A DNA stretch of 64,000 bases from Protonemura montana (GCA_947568835.1 OX387610.1:14613001-14677000); one strand, 5' to 3'. Positions 21,906 through 33,949 are shown, counted from the stretch's first letter. Translations and numbers: made by a program. Notes: generated by a model from the sequence alone, not told the origin.

Positions 21906-22294
21906 TGTTTTGAAATTTCGCTACTGAAAGCTCAATCATGAATGAGCTGGTAGAAAATGCAGAGCGCAGTCCTCGAGCTGATTTCGTCGCAGTGCAACTT
22001 TATGATTTATTTTTGTTTTACCCTAAAAGCCTAAACATTGCCATGATTTGTCTGGCTCTGGCAATACGATAACAACGCTGTTACAATATTGTCCCTGTCG
22101 ATTTATTTTAAACGTCCGTTAATCGGTTTGTTACTTTCTAACTGGCATGATTAAAATTAGGCACGGAAATCAGTTTCCCAGGATTCGACTTGTCGCTAGC
22201 TGTTACAAGATAAATAAATATGGCCTGGCTCTTTTGATTTATGAGACGTATCAACATTCTCTCACGAGCGTTTTTTTTATTTATTTTTTATCGT

Positions 22295-22515
22295 AATTCA
22301 AGTCTTTGTGGGGGTTTGGTTCCCAATTATGTTAATTTTTTTCGAATTGATGACAGCATCGCTATTTTTGGGGGAAATTAGACATTTGATATCCATCGGT
22401 ACCATTGAGTTTATAGGTATGGTCAGAGAGCCAGCGTTCTTGTTCAACATTTCAACTAGAAAACGATCCGGAAATACATCGAAACGATAGGTGCCATCCA
22501 AAGGTCGTTAAAGCC
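22295..22515. mobile_element. Family B element, truncated, single-unit copy
   Basis: The family start TGAGTTTATAGGTATGGTCA at about 22410, GAGAGCCAGCGTT, and one diverged unit (GAAACGATAGGTGCCATCC) are present; the 3' module is absent. It shows the element before unit amplification. Confidence 0.6.
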
Positions 22516-23229
22516 GATAAAAAACTGAACCCCAAATCTATGGCCATAAGCCTAGAAGCATTTTAAACTATTTACAACAAATCAAAATAAAGTTAATTTT
22601 CAACTTGATTATATGTTTTGCGACCATCAATTTAGCTCGGTATCCGAATGCGACGCCCAAAACGTAGCTCCAATCGCCAAAGCGACATCGACGTCCCGTA
22701 CAACTGCAGCCGACGCCGACGACGCTCGGGCGCCCTGCTCGTAAAATGCGTAATAATAGAGTTATTTACTCAAGCATCTAGCGTCGAGCTGCTTCTGGTT
22801 TTGGGTGGGCGACGGGAGGGAGGGAGGGGATGATTCAAGATGATGCATCTGATCTGATGACATGCCGCTTGGTCCATTAGAGAGGAAGTCAAGAGGAATG
22901 TAGAAATGTGTTGGGAACTATGTGAACGTGTGCGACGCAGAGGATTCCTATAGTTGTTGCCTGTCTGCTTTTTATCGGCTGCTTGGCTTGTGTGGTAGGC
23001 ATATGAGGGATACGAGTTTGGTACAATTTGATGGATCGTATAGATGTTTTGGGTTTAGTTCGATTTTCGATTGATCGAGATTTTGTTCCATGTTTAATAG
23101 TTTCATTGATGCGGTGACCGCGAGTTCGAAACGTTTTGTGACTGACCCTGCTTCGTGTTTTGCGGGGCTTACCATCTTAGAAATAAAAATTGTTGAACTT
23201 CAAGTGTCCAAAATACAGTATTTTCAAAA
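22516..23229. other. Intergenic DNA, no gene recognised
   Basis: A CpG-rich patch at about 22645-22745 (CGACGCCGACGACGCTCGGG) and a G-rich run at 22805-22830. No supported ORF or repeat. Confidence 0.4.
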
Positions 23230-23928
23230 CAGACAACTGTGCCGAACGGTTTGGCGTGTTGGTAACACCGGTTCTAGTGAGTTAAACAACACTGCGCTGG
23301 GTCAGGTATTTGATGGGTGACCATCATACACATGACCAGTTCTGTTCGGGAGAGAGGTTGGAGGGATGAAAGTTAAGCAACACTGCGCCGGGTCAGTAAT
23401 TGGATGGGTGACTATCATACACATGACCAGTTCTGTTCGGGAGAGAGGTTGGAGGGATGAAAGTTAAGCAACACTGCGCCGGGTCAGTAATTGGATGGGT
23501 GACTATCATACACATGACCAGTTCTGTTCGGGAGAGAAGTTGGAGGGATGAAAGTTACGCAACACTGCGCTGGGTCAGGTATTGGATGGGTGACCATCAT
23601 ACACATGACCAGTTCTGTTCGGGAGAGAGGTTGGAGGGATGAAAGTTAGTACAGCAACTTCACTCGCCTTGCTTATCAACCTCTCGACAGCATGGATTTG
23701 TGGAGGAATCCTGTTGTTCGAGTTGTACCGTCCTTCGGAAGGGACGTTAAGCCGGTGGTCACCTTGGTCTTCGACAGGAGTAGGCTACGTGCCGGCACCG
23801 GTTGTACACTCCTCCCTTCTTGGCTAGGTTAGGTTCATCATCATCCTCTCATTCACCGACCCCGTTAGACCAGTGCCACATGGCTTGTTATCAAAACAGT
23901 GCGTTGTTAATCACCACAAATCAATCAT
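23230..23928 (+). mobile_element. 5S rRNA-derived SINE with four tandem 5S heads
   Basis: Starts with a 5S-like head (GGCGTGTTGGTAACACCGG, then GAGTTAAACAACAC). The segment from GTTAAGCAACAC through TTGGATGGGTGAC to GGGAGAGAGGTTGGAGGG then repeats at 91-bp spacing, with starts near 23371, 23462 and 23553. The body with CCTTCGGAAGGGACGTTAAG and the tail AATCACCACAAATC follow. Each unit has an A-box-like and a C-box-like 5S element. Immediately downstream lies the truncated LINE. Confidence 0.85.
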
Positions 23929-25200
23929 TGAAAGACGCAACGAGACGAGTTGAAGACGAGTTTTTTACGATTTTATGAAAGCTTTCGACACGGTAGATCA
24001 CAATCTTTTACTACAAAAATTGGAAACGTTGGTATTACTGGCGTTGCGAATGCCTGGATTAGGTCGTATTTAAAAGATCGCAAACAAGTTGTGAACATCA
24101 GACGAGAGGGTAATGACTATCTCTCAAATGAACTAACAATCAACGTTGGACTTCCGCAAGGCTCGGTTATTGCTCCTTTAATGTTTTCACTGTTCACCAA
24201 TGATCTACCCACCGAAATTACAGAAGGCAAACTAACACTCTTCGCGGACGACACTACCCACCTGATTAAATCCTCTAATTCCGACAAATTATGTATGGAA
24301 ACAAATTCAGCGGTCTCTCAAATTGAGAAGTGGGCCCGCAAGAACAATCTATTTCTGAACCATGAAAAAACAGTTGTAATAAGATTTAAGGCAAATCAAA
24401 AAGAGGAAAGTAGCACGCTTATCTGGATGAATAACAGAAGTATTGTGGAAGGAGCTGAAACTAAACTGCTGGGGATAATGATAGACAAAGAACTAAACTG
24501 GAAAAGTCACATCAACATGGTATGTAAAAAGATTGCAAGCAATTGTTTTCTTATAAAAAAATTAATGGATGTCATATCGCTAAGCCTAGTAAGAGTGGTT
24601 TATTTCTCCCATATCCAAGCAATTCTCGGATACGGCATAGCACTTTGGGGGTGGTCTCCCCACACGAAAAGGCTTTTCAAATTACAGAAGCGAGCGGTTA
24701 GAATAATGATAAAGGCTAGTCGGGATCCATGTGCGGAATTTTATTATAAGGACTCGTGCGTTACGTTTTTTAAAAAACTGGAAATTTTAACTTTGCCGTG
24801 TCTATATATATATAGCACAATTATATATCTCATTGACAATTGTAGCAATATACAAACCATTGACGATGTGCACGATCATTATCTTAGAAATAAAAAGGAC
24901 ATCAGGCAAAACATGCATAAAATAGACAAATGGTCTAGAGGACCAACAGAAATGGGCGCCAAATTTTTTAACAGATTACCAGGATCGATCAAATGTAAAG
25001 ATGGCCTGGCTTTTAAAAACGCACTGAAGGATTATTTATTAAAAAATTGTTTTTATTCGGTTGACACCTTTTTAGAACATAAAGAGTAACTTATACACTC
25101 TATGTAGATTATGTTATTATGTACCTGACTTTCCAAATGTTATTTTGTGTAACCAATTATGGAAGAAAATAAAATGAAATGAAATGAAATGAAATGAAAC
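23929..25200 (+). pseudogene. 5'-truncated non-LTR retrotransposon (LINE), reverse transcriptase 3' part
   Basis: RT motifs are present in order: MKAFDTVDHNLL (in another frame), GLPQGSVIAPLMFSLF, and the catalytic LTLFADDTTHL. The thumb-like C-terminal region follows (LGIMIDKELNWKSHI, WGWSPHTKRLFKLQKRAVR). One frameshift lies near 24020-24030, where KLETL changes frame before GITGVANAW. The open part then runs to TAA at 25087-25089. The 3' end carries AATAAAATG followed by an AAATG repeat (about 25170-25200), typical of LINE tails. Endonuclease and ORF1 are missing, so this copy is dead. Confidence 0.9.
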
Positions 25201-25367
25201 TGTAATTTGATCCGATCGCGAAGAAATTAAGTAAATTCTTTCGTGTTGTATGCTTTTTTTTTCTGTTCGTCAAAATTGACAAGACAAATTAGACCCGCGG
25301 GAAAGATTAAAAGAGTGCCCGACGAGCGAATCCAATTTCGAAAAAGAGTATTTAAATCAAACAACGG

Positions 25368-25374
<7 letters not shown>

Positions 25375-25404
<30 letters not shown>
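25375..25404. repeat. Poly(A) tract of 30
   Basis: It follows 170 bp of unplaced sequence after the LINE tail. It may mark the 3' end of another retroposed fragment; no source was identified. Confidence 0.6.
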
Positions 25405-25405
<1 letters not shown>

Positions 25406-27328
25406 GGCGTTGTGCCAAATTTGCTTGTACCAAACCAACATCGGGAAAATACCTTCACAGCGTCTTTTATTACCTGTCACGCTATGTGCCAGGCAAGGTA
25501 TACAAAAAAACCCACATATAACGTAGGTAGTAATTAAATTTAAAATGGCCCTTAGCCAATCCAATTTCACTTACTTAATACTCAATTTGAATTAACATAT
25601 AAATCAGACACTCAGGACCGTTTCTAGCTTGCATGAGCTTGGGAAACTTAATCTCGATCCCTCTCGATCTCAGCCTCTTGGAAGCTAGGTGGGTGGCGAT
25701 CTCCGTTAACAATGCAAATACTCTGTCAAAGTCTGATTAGCCAAAATGCCTGTAATTATCGACCGTTTATAATTTGCGACCGGGTAAATACAACAAGAAA
25801 AAACAACATACGGGCAACAACAACAAACAAAAAAAATTATCTCCAAAACGAATTCTCTTTGGCAGAGTACGATGAAACTAGATTCAATTATCTGCTCATG
25901 GTAAAGGTAATTGGTCTTCAGATACCTCGATGTTTCAATTCTAAAGTCTGTTCTGAACTGAGACGCCCTCGATCTCTTCTCAAAGCCCATAGAATTTTAA
26001 CCAGCTGATCTATTGCGTATAGGAATTAGCAAAGTTGTTTACATTTCAGAAGGCGTTCACATCGCAATAGAATAAGTTAGAAAAGATTGATATAAGATAA
26101 GATAATATATACATAATATATACATATTATATATATATAATATAATATAGTAAGATTGATAATAAGAATAGATAAGTTATAAGAAAAGTTAGAAACGATT
26201 GGGTTATTTTATGTTAGTATGGCTAAGTTAGGTTAGGTTATGTTGGGTTAGGTTTGGTTAGATTATGAGTGGTTATGCTATGATTTAAGGTTATGAAAAC
26301 CTTACTTAACCAGTCAAATTTATGTTATGCCAGATTTAGCTTTCTATACTCTATCAAAATTTGAATATTAACATTTATGAACGGTCATTGCAGGGTGTTT
26401 TGGTTTTTCTGGTCTTTCCACTTAGAAACCAGCAAGCGATGGATGGAAATGAAGCTAGAATCGGCTATCCTTTATCCCACCCCGTGAAAACTGGAATCGT
26501 AAACCCGGATAGCTCAGTTGGTAAACAATTGAGAGGTCCCGTGTTCGTTTCCCAGTTCGGTTGCACAAATAATAATTAATATTTATGTCTACAAAGTTTA
26601 AAACAATCAACGAACTCATAATTCTGCTCCTTGTAAAAAGCTGAAAAGCAAGAATAGCTCATTTTGATTTAATTCTGCACATCTCCTTGCATCTCAATCT
26701 TTCACAGACTTTAGCTGGACGTTCCACGAGGGTAATTGCGTTGTTCACCGGGGGCTATTTGCATAGGAATTATCTCGTATGCAATTTGGCTTAGTTTTTG
26801 TTGAGACCGCCGGTCATACGACTTGGTCTAAGTCTACATGATGGACAAACCAGGCGCACGAACACTCGAACTGTCAATTAAATATTCGGCGCACCGTTTT
26901 GCGAGCGGATAATAAAATTGTATCTCGCAGAGGAGATCGTATAATTTTTGTATTGGGTCCCAGAATTTGCAAGTATGCCCGCTAGGGTTATTTTTAGCCA
27001 TGCCGTGCATGTGATTAAATAATTTTGGGTAGTTTCAAACAAAGGATTCGTGATTTGGGAGAAAGATTGCCAAATTGTTGATAATTTCTCATCGTGCAGA
27101 GTTTGGGTTATTTGTTTAGAGGTTTTTAATTGGCTGACTAATTTATAGGCCAGCTAATGACATTAATCTGATACAATGCGTGTTTAATTTAATTTTCTCA
27201 TATTAAAATTTGATTTAAAATTTGAATATTTTAAATCCCAATTGATTTTAATTTCGACTCTTTACAACATAGTTGCTCAAAATTAGTTCATTCATGCTTT
27301 CAAAGTATAGTTAAAAATTAGAAGAATC
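25405..27328. other. Intergenic DNA with simple repeats, no gene recognised
   Basis: Holds an AT microsatellite at about 26103-26156, a degenerate GTTAG pentamer run at about 26225-26270 and a tRNA-like segment at 26504-26570. Otherwise unique AT-rich sequence without supported ORFs. Confidence 0.45.
26504..26570 (+). repeat. tRNA-like SINE segment, single copy
   Basis: The A-box-like GATAGCTCAGTTGG and the B-box-like GTGTTCGTTTCCC are 21 nt apart. The cloverleaf stems do not pair fully, so a working tRNA gene is unlikely. It is the same family as the hairpin at 17795-17956. Confidence 0.6.
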
Positions 27329-27870
27329 ATTGAGTTTATAGGTACAGTTAGAGAGCCAGCGTTTATGCTTTACTTTCAACTAAACAACCGAGGCCGGTAA
27401 AATATTTTGATAACGGTAGGTGCCACCCGATGGCGCTTGCTGCTGAGCAAACGAGGCCGGCAACACGTGGTAACGGTAGGTGCCACCCGATGTCGCTTGC
27501 TGCTGAGCAAACGAGGCCGGCAACACGTGGTAACGGTAGGTGCCACCCGATGGCGCTTGCTGCTGAGCAAACGAGGCCGGCAACACGTGGTAACGGTAGG
27601 TGCCACCCGATGGCGCTTGTCCTTTTTAACAAACCTCTACAATTAAATAATAACGGCTCAAAATATCGCGATACATGTTTATCAATCGTTGAGGTTAGCA
27701 TTAATAAAGATTAATTGAGTGTAAACCAGACTCAAATGCGAGTAATCTGCGAGAAATAACGGAAAGAAATTTCTTAAAAATCAAATAGACGAGACTCCAT
27801 CTTGCAGCAGTAATCATTTATTTTTGTCACGGCAAAGCAATCATTTGACGGCCATTTTCCACGAAGTTAA
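27329..27870 (+). mobile_element. Family B element with four 60-bp units
   Basis: TGAGTTTATAGGTACAGTTA at the left, then four units of GGTGCCACCCGATGGCGCTT plus GCTGCTGAGCAAACGAGGCC at exact 60-bp spacing (about 27416, 27476, 27536, 27596). The 3' module follows, with ATCAATCGTTGAGGTTAGC, GCGAGTAATCTGCGAGAAAT and CATTTGACGGCCATTTTCC. Long repeat-encoded ORFs on both strands are by-products of the 60-bp period. Confidence 0.85.
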
Positions 27871-29536
27871 ACACAAGCCATTTTCGTATGCTTTTTTTTG
27901 TTTGTCAATCTAATTCCCAAATGACCACTTTGATACAATTACGCTTTTCCCATTCGCCAGACAAATATCAAATCTAAGAATGCACTATTTTGATTTGATT
28001 TCGACGGTCAATCATTGCGAATCGATCTCAATAGCAATTGACTTAGCAATTGAACATCGTACACAACTTCTCTCTCTCTCCTCTCCACGGGGGTAATCAT
28101 CATTACAGAGCATACCACCGACTGAAACGTGATCCGTGATTGCTCTAAAATAACCTAGCTAAGCTAGGTAACAGGTAATCTACCTATATTATAATCATCT
28201 TCGACTGGTAATACAAACAATAATTAGCCACGAAACTTGGCCACACGACTTAAGTCTTCTTTAATAACAGTCCAAGTTCAATCTTCCTTCATCGCAGATC
28301 AAAAATATAATATTTATCGATTTTTTTTTCGTTGTCGATAAAGCTGTAAGTATAGATGTTTTTTTTTTAATTTTAATCATGTTTTTATTTGACAAGCTCT
28401 GTAAATGCTGGTCAATTCAAAACATAAACAGGCTGGGCAACATTTATTTTGTAGGCGATTAAAAAACTGATTAGTTGAAGGGTTTTTAAAATCAGATCTG
28501 TGTTAAGTAACACCGTTTTGATGTTTTGACATCACTTCGCTTGTCAAAAATCTCACCCGGATCCGGTCTCGGCTTTTCTGAAAGTATTGTAAGATTGAGT
28601 GAGACGGGCGGAAATTGTTTGATAAGTGAAGAGAGAATGCCGAGAAAGATTTTACAGACCAAGAAAAAGATGGATAGAAAAAGAACATGAACACGTGAAG
28701 TTTAGAGGAGAAATTCGGAGAAAAAGCAAATCGTAGAAAGACGATTAAGTGTGGTTTTGAGCAGTGAAAGAAAATAAATGGAATAAAGAATTAGAATGGA
28801 AATGAACTATGCTCACTGTTTATATTCTGTTTCTACCAGTTTTCTAAATAATGTCAATAGGTACATTTCAATTATTTAATTATTATTATAGTTTAAATTT
28901 TTCAATATAGATTTGTGATTGACCCTATAGCAGCTCAATCTATCGAAACATCGGCAGCAAAGCAAGAAGAAAACTACGTCATGGGTCGAAATGTTACGCA
29001 ACAGTTCAAGGAATTCATTACAATATTAGCTACAAGAATTCAAATTCAAGACATGTTCAAAACGAGCAGAAAGCTGGCTGGATTACAGTGCAGTTTTGAA
29101 AATAATAACTCAGTACCAAAACAAATACGATTTTGATCATTAGTGTCGGCTCTATTTTGAGTCCCACGGATATTTTTATCTAGAATCAAAACTATTCTCC
29201 ATAAACAGTGGGTTAACTTGGACACTTACCACTTACAAAGAACGCAAAAATATGTGTTTTCTTTAAGAAACTTTCATGAACTGCCCATACAAAGTCAGCA
29301 CTTCGATATAGAAGTAAACCAGTAGCCAACAAACATTGCAAACAAATCATATACATAAGTACTTCATATTTGATTGATTTGTGGTGTTCATATTTAACCG
29401 CCTTGCAAAAAGTAAAGGTTTAAAACGTATATCTAAACATACACTGTAGTATAGATTCCAGTTCTTCACAACTTTCAGATACCTCTGGGTCCGATCCAAT
29501 CCAAAGCATCCACCGAAATACCACCATATGCCACTC
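27871..29536. other. Intergenic DNA, no gene recognised
   Basis: AT-rich with scattered homopolymers. Small ORFs (for example 28915-29136) have no motifs. No dispersed family member was noticed. Confidence 0.4.
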
Positions 29537-29765
29537 TTTGCGTATCGCCCGCGCTCAAGGCACCCAAGACTGGTCTGCATCGCGGATGGACCAGCACCTT
29601 GTTAGCGATCGTAATTGGATTCGAACCTTGGGCAGGGCATTTGCGTGCCCTCTTCCCCCCCTCCTCCCCTACTTGACCGGTCGCCGCCAGACCGTGGTAC
29701 ATGGAGTTGGTCGGCGGTGTGGTAGAAGACAGGGATGCACAATAGGAACTTAACAAGACTTCGTT
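29537..29765. repeat. Possible tRNA-derived SINE fragment
   Basis: CCTTGTTAGCGATCGTAATTGGATTCGAACCTTG has a B-box-like TGGATTCGAACC, followed by a pyrimidine-rich stretch CCCTCTTCCCCCCCTCC. Similar CCTTGTTAG and CT-rich blocks occur at 44560-44660 and at 32815. Confidence 0.35.
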
Positions 29766-29789
29766 CAGCGAGAGAAGATATTCTCCCGG

Positions 29790-29970
29790 TAGAGGAGCCA
29801 CCGGTCGCTTTGAGTTGACATCAGGGCCAACTGTCATTTAAAAAAAAAACACTACAAATCATCTCCGCTGGTATCTAAAATTTATTTTTCGCTCTGAAGC
29901 TTTTGTCATGTCAATATTTCTTTCTAATTGTTTAACATTTTTGTACCAATTATAACAATCTAGAAAATTA
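29790..29970. repeat. Dispersed repeat family D, copy 3
   Basis: GGAGCCACCGGTCGCTTTGAGTTGACATC...GGCCAACTGTCATTTAAAAA, then the TTATAACAATCTAGAA block, in the same order as copy 2. Confidence 0.5.
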
Positions 29971-30383
29971 TTTTGCAGTTATAATAAGTATTTCGAAATT
30001 CCGCCCCTTAAAACATAGCTGAAATTTCACTAGTGCGTTGGTAGCAATGCTGAGGGTCAGTTCTTGAGTCGGGTAGTTTTCTTCTCTCGCAGGCTACATG
30101 TGGTGTGCTTGTAATAACATTTCCCTTTTCATTCGGTTCTTGTGATTTTTACAGATTTTTTGCTTCGTGTTTTTCGTATTTGACCCGGCTCCAATCCGGA
30201 AAAGCGAGCTAAAGAACTCCGGAATGTCTTTGTAAATGATCACCGCTATATTTAATGAACGCTCGTTTACACCTAATTATAAACTGCAGTTATTTATTCA
30301 ATATATCGTTTTTAAGTTATCTTTGGAAAGATATTTAGACATGTCGCATTTTAAATAAGAACACGTAGCTGGAAGGAATTCCA

Positions 30384-30893
30384 CATCATACACATGACCA
30401 GTTCTGTTCGGGAGAGAGGTTGGAGTGCTGAAAGTTAAGCAACACTGCGCTGGGTCAGGTATTGGATGGGTGACCATCATACACATGACCTGTTCTGTTC
30501 GGGAGAGAGGTTGGAGTGATGAAAGTTAAGCAACACTGCGCTGGGTCAGGTATTGGATGGGTGACCATCATACACATGACCAGTTCTGTTCGGGAGAGAG
30601 GTTGGAGGGATGAAAGTTAGTGAAGCAACTTCACTCGCCTTGCTTATCAACCTCTCGACAGCATGGATTTGTGGAGGAATCCTGTTGTTCGCGTTGTACC
30701 GTCCTTCGAAAGGGACGTTAAGCCGGTGATCCCCTTAGTCTTCGACAGGAGTAGGCTACGTGCCGGCACCGGGTTTCCCCACCTCCCTTCTAGGCTAGGT
30801 TAGATTCATCATCATTCACTCATTCACCGACGCCATTAGACCAGTGCCGCATGGCCAGATGTCAAAACAGTGCGTCGTCAAACACAACAAATA
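30384..30893 (+). mobile_element. 5S rRNA-derived SINE with two complete tandem heads, 5'-truncated
   Basis: Units starting near GTTAAGCAACACTGCGCTGG at about 30434 and 30526 each contain TATTGGATGGGTGACC. The body (GGACGTTAAGCCGG) and the tail AACACAACAAAT end at about 30893. The first 5S half-head is missing. Confidence 0.82.
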
Positions 30894-31479
30894 GAGGAAT
30901 TCCAAACAGATAAGCATACTGGTTAGTACCTAATTGCCTAAATGGATGTTACAATACACTGGCTGTAGCGGCGTATACGTAACGTGGTCGCTTTATTAGC
31001 GTGTTCACGATTATGAGGACGATGATGAACCTAACCTAGCCCAAAGAGCGGAGCGCGGTGGGGGATGGGGGGGGGGGGGGGCGGTGAAAGAAGAAACATC
31101 ACATCTTGAAAGCATGTAGGTACTCCCTGCGATTCACGTGCTAATTATCAGGTGCCAGTGCCTGGGGCGAACATTTGCGCTACGGTTTGCCAGTGAACTA
31201 TTACCACCGCCTTTGTCGGTGCGTTTGAAAGCCAGTGTGCGATCGAAACTATAAATACTCACAGTGTCGGCGATTTCGATTACATTTTCGGGACACTGTC
31301 CCGTTTGGGCAACAATTTTACGTCGTTAAGCCGAACAATTATCGTCATCATCATCGAATAAACTTTGTCCGAGTCGAGATTTTAACTGCGACTATTGGTA
31401 GGCATGGGGTTCATACGATATTCACAGCTCTTGAGAGAAGATACCAGGACGAGTGCGTTGTCCCAGCATTGCTACCAGC
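30894..31479. other. Intergenic DNA; poly(G) tract, no gene recognised
   Basis: A G tract at about 31067-31080 follows AACCTAACCTAGCCC, resembling the SINE tail. CTATAAATACTC at about 31248 is TATA-like. The stretch at 31433-31450 resembles the 54-bp minisatellite unit of the first gene. Confidence 0.4.
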
Positions 31480-31995
31480 TTTAAAATTTTATTATTAACA
31501 ACACTATAACCGTCTTAAAAATTGATGCCCAAATGCTGACTCGAACCCCGATCTCCACCTGTCGCGGGTGTTGCTCTGAACCATTGAGCTACTTGGACAC
31601 CGATCTCTACCTGTCGCGGGTGTTGCTCTAACCAATTGAGCTACTTGGACCCTGATCTCCACCTATCGCGGGTGTTGCTCTAACCAATTGAGCTACTTGG
31701 ACCCCGATCTCCACCTATCACGGGTGTTGCTCTGAACCATTGAGCTACTTGGACCCCGATCTCCACCTGTCACGGGTGTTGCTCTAACCCATTGAGCTAC
31801 TTGGACCCCGATCTCCACCTGTCGCGGGTGTTGCTCTGAACCATTGAGCTACTTGGACCCCGATCTCCACCTGTCACGGGTGTTGCTCTGAACCATTGAG
31901 CTACTTGGACACTGGCTTTTTTAGATGATTTTAGTGTATTTGATGAGAATGACAGTTCTCCTAGGAGTAGAACCATGTGGCTGTGAATAGTGTTG
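31480..31995 (-). mobile_element. tRNA-derived SINE (family T1) with seven tandem tRNA 5' heads
   Basis: On the minus strand a leader (TTCTACTCCTAGGAG, CACTAAAATCATC) leads to seven tandem units of about 52 bp. Each reads GTCCAAGTAGCTCAATGGTT then CAGAGCAACACCCGCGACAG, the tRNA A-box half. Only the last unit continues to a B-box-like GGGGTTCGAGTC, then GGGCATCAATTTTTAAGACG and AATAATAAAATTTT. Related copies at 55565-55890 and 51636-52012 define the family. Confidence 0.8.
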
Positions 31996-32139
31996 TTATT
32001 AATAAAATTCGCCGCGCATTGCATGCGATTGCAATTTAAATCAGATTTCATCCTAACTTTAAAATTATATTTTAAGTATGATACAGTGACGAGGTTTCGA
32101 ATCAAATGTTTTAGAGCAAAAGGAAATTGGCAAACATCA

Positions 32140-32240
32140 GCAGTGATTTTGATGTGTATTTTTTAATGACAGCCGCTCACATGTCACCCGAAAACGATCG
32201 GTAGCGTCTCTATCGGGAAAGTATTTTCTCTCACTGAACA
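32140..32240. repeat. Dispersed repeat family D, copy 4
   Basis: AATGACAGCCGCTCACATGTCACCCG...GATCGGTAGCGTCTCTATCGGG, with block order as in copy 1. Confidence 0.4.
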
Positions 32241-32261
32241 GAGCGAATATTGCAATGATAG

Positions 32262-32385
32262 TTTTTAGACACATGTCTACTTGATTTAACCTTAGCACTA
32301 GTTTTAACAAAAACTATTTCAACTGGGTTTTGAATGCTTTAGCCCTTTACTTAGCATTCAAAACCCAGTTCAAGGAGTTTTTCTT
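32262..32385. mobile_element. Foldback element family C, short copy 3
   Basis: The outer arm (TTTAGACACATGTCTACTTG, ACTATTTCAACTGGGTTTTG) and its inverse (CATTCAAAACCCAGTTCAAG) are present with almost no interior: an internally deleted hairpin. Confidence 0.7.
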
Positions 32386-33067
32386 CAAATATTGCAATGT
32401 TTGCAACGAGTTAGTCATCCTCCACATTCAAACCAATTTTCAAAGTGTGTCACCATCTTTTTTCTCCTGAAAACAGATCAAAAATATGTGCACAACTGGT
32501 TTATTAAACGCGAGCCATTGTTCTTCTCTCATGTCTTTACATGTAAAACAACATAAAATAGCAAGTGAAGACTCGTGGGCCACTGTTTCTTTAGCACCGA
32601 GCTCGTTGGGTCTCGCAATGTACGTCGGAGCGACTGGGCGAGTGGTTGACCCCTCGGATGAGGTGGTCCATGCTCCCAAGGACAACCAGCACATTATACA
32701 GTGTCTGTTGGGTTGAGAACGTAGTGCGGACCAAGCCAACTCTTGGTTCGTCGAGGGAAGGCGGCTCGCACACTGTTGCTAACTAGGTCTGGTGCTGGTC
32801 GGAATACCTTGTTAGCGGTAGGAGGCGGTACACGGACGAGACAGATACTGAAATCACTTGGAAACGATAAAGCCAGCGATTTTTTAAGGGTAAATCAGTG
32901 TAAAATAATAGCGAAATCGAACATTTTTCATGTGATAAATTTGTGAATGCCTATAACTTACCTAACTTTTACCCTATTTTTAATTTTTTTGTACCCTTTG
33001 TCGTATACTTATCGAGTGGTCCCAGCTATGCTGAAATTATTTTGGGAAGGATAATCGGTTTATCTTT
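32386..33067. other. Intergenic DNA, no gene recognised
   Basis: A GC-richer block at 32590-32850 contains CCTTGTTAGCGGTAGGAGG, similar to the SINE-like block at 29590, and may be another SINE fragment. Otherwise nothing is seen. Confidence 0.35.
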
Positions 33068-33278
33068 ATGGTGGTTTTTAGACTCATGTCTACTTGATTT
33101 ATCCTTAGCGCTAGTTTTAACAAAAACTATTTAAAAATGGGTTTTGAATGCTAAGTAAAGGACAACTAAAATGCCCATTTTCCTATTTTACCCATTTAGA
33201 ATTGTGTTAAATTTAATATATTTTTTTTTTAATTGTGTTTAGTTGGCCTTTACTTGGCATTCAAATAGTTTTTGTTAA
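33068..33278. mobile_element. Foldback element family C, copy 4
   Basis: The left arm TTTAGACTCATGTCTACTTG...GGGTTTTGAATGCTAAGTAA and the inverted right arm TTGGCCTTTACTTGGCATTC flank a short AT-rich loop. Confidence 0.75.
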
Positions 33279-33949
33279 ATCGGTGAACCTCCTCCCCGAT
33301 TCGCACCAACAACGGTCAAGATTTTCTAAGCGAAAACAAAAACACACTCATTTCTGATAAAATTGCTGTTCTTTTCAAAAAATCAAATTCAGAGCGACAA
33401 ACGTACGAACCAGTTCACGGTAAGCGAACCAATAGCAGTCGAAACCATTATTGCGCTAGCTTCTAAATGGGTAAATCGCAAATAAAATTGTTTCACGTAC
33501 TGCCAACGTCAAGCCGGCTGCTCTTTTAGCTATAGACACGTTCTGTGTACGCCAGCTGGTAGCGATTAAACCATTTTGCGTACATGCGATCAAGCTGATT
33601 GTTTGCCAAAATACCCCTGACATTCTCTGCAGCTCTAACCACGTTACATTCTGCGTGGGCCGCCTAATTACCGAACGGTACACCCCTGTCTGCACCACGG
33701 AGTAATCACCTGGATTGAAGAGAAAATTGCGTGACGGAAGGATATTAATTATAGCAGCTTGCCAATTTTTTTTACTGCTTCTAATAACTTATGGTTGAGA
33801 TCGCTAAAAAAAAACGCAGTTATTTTTCACACTTTTGAAGCTGTTGTACATGCGGACAATTGGTTAACTATGCCACATCTCTAGTGACATTGCGTGTATG
33901 ACATACATGACCATTTATATTGTTGCTTCGTGAACGCTCGCTAATATGC
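33279..33949. other. Intergenic DNA, no gene recognised
   Basis: No supported ORF, repeat or RNA gene was seen. Confidence 0.4.

Noticed and set aside
23230-23640. 5S rRNA genes in tandem
   Set aside because: Only part of the 5S sequence is present and it is fused to a SINE body; the 91-bp spacing and missing 5' part exclude functional 5S genes.
26504-26570. Functional tRNA gene
   Set aside because: A- and B-box-like motifs are present, but acceptor and anticodon stems do not pair and related copies are dispersed.
31540-31920. CRISPR-like array appearance
   Set aside because: Head-to-tail units without unique spacers, each a tRNA A-box half, in a eukaryotic SINE context.
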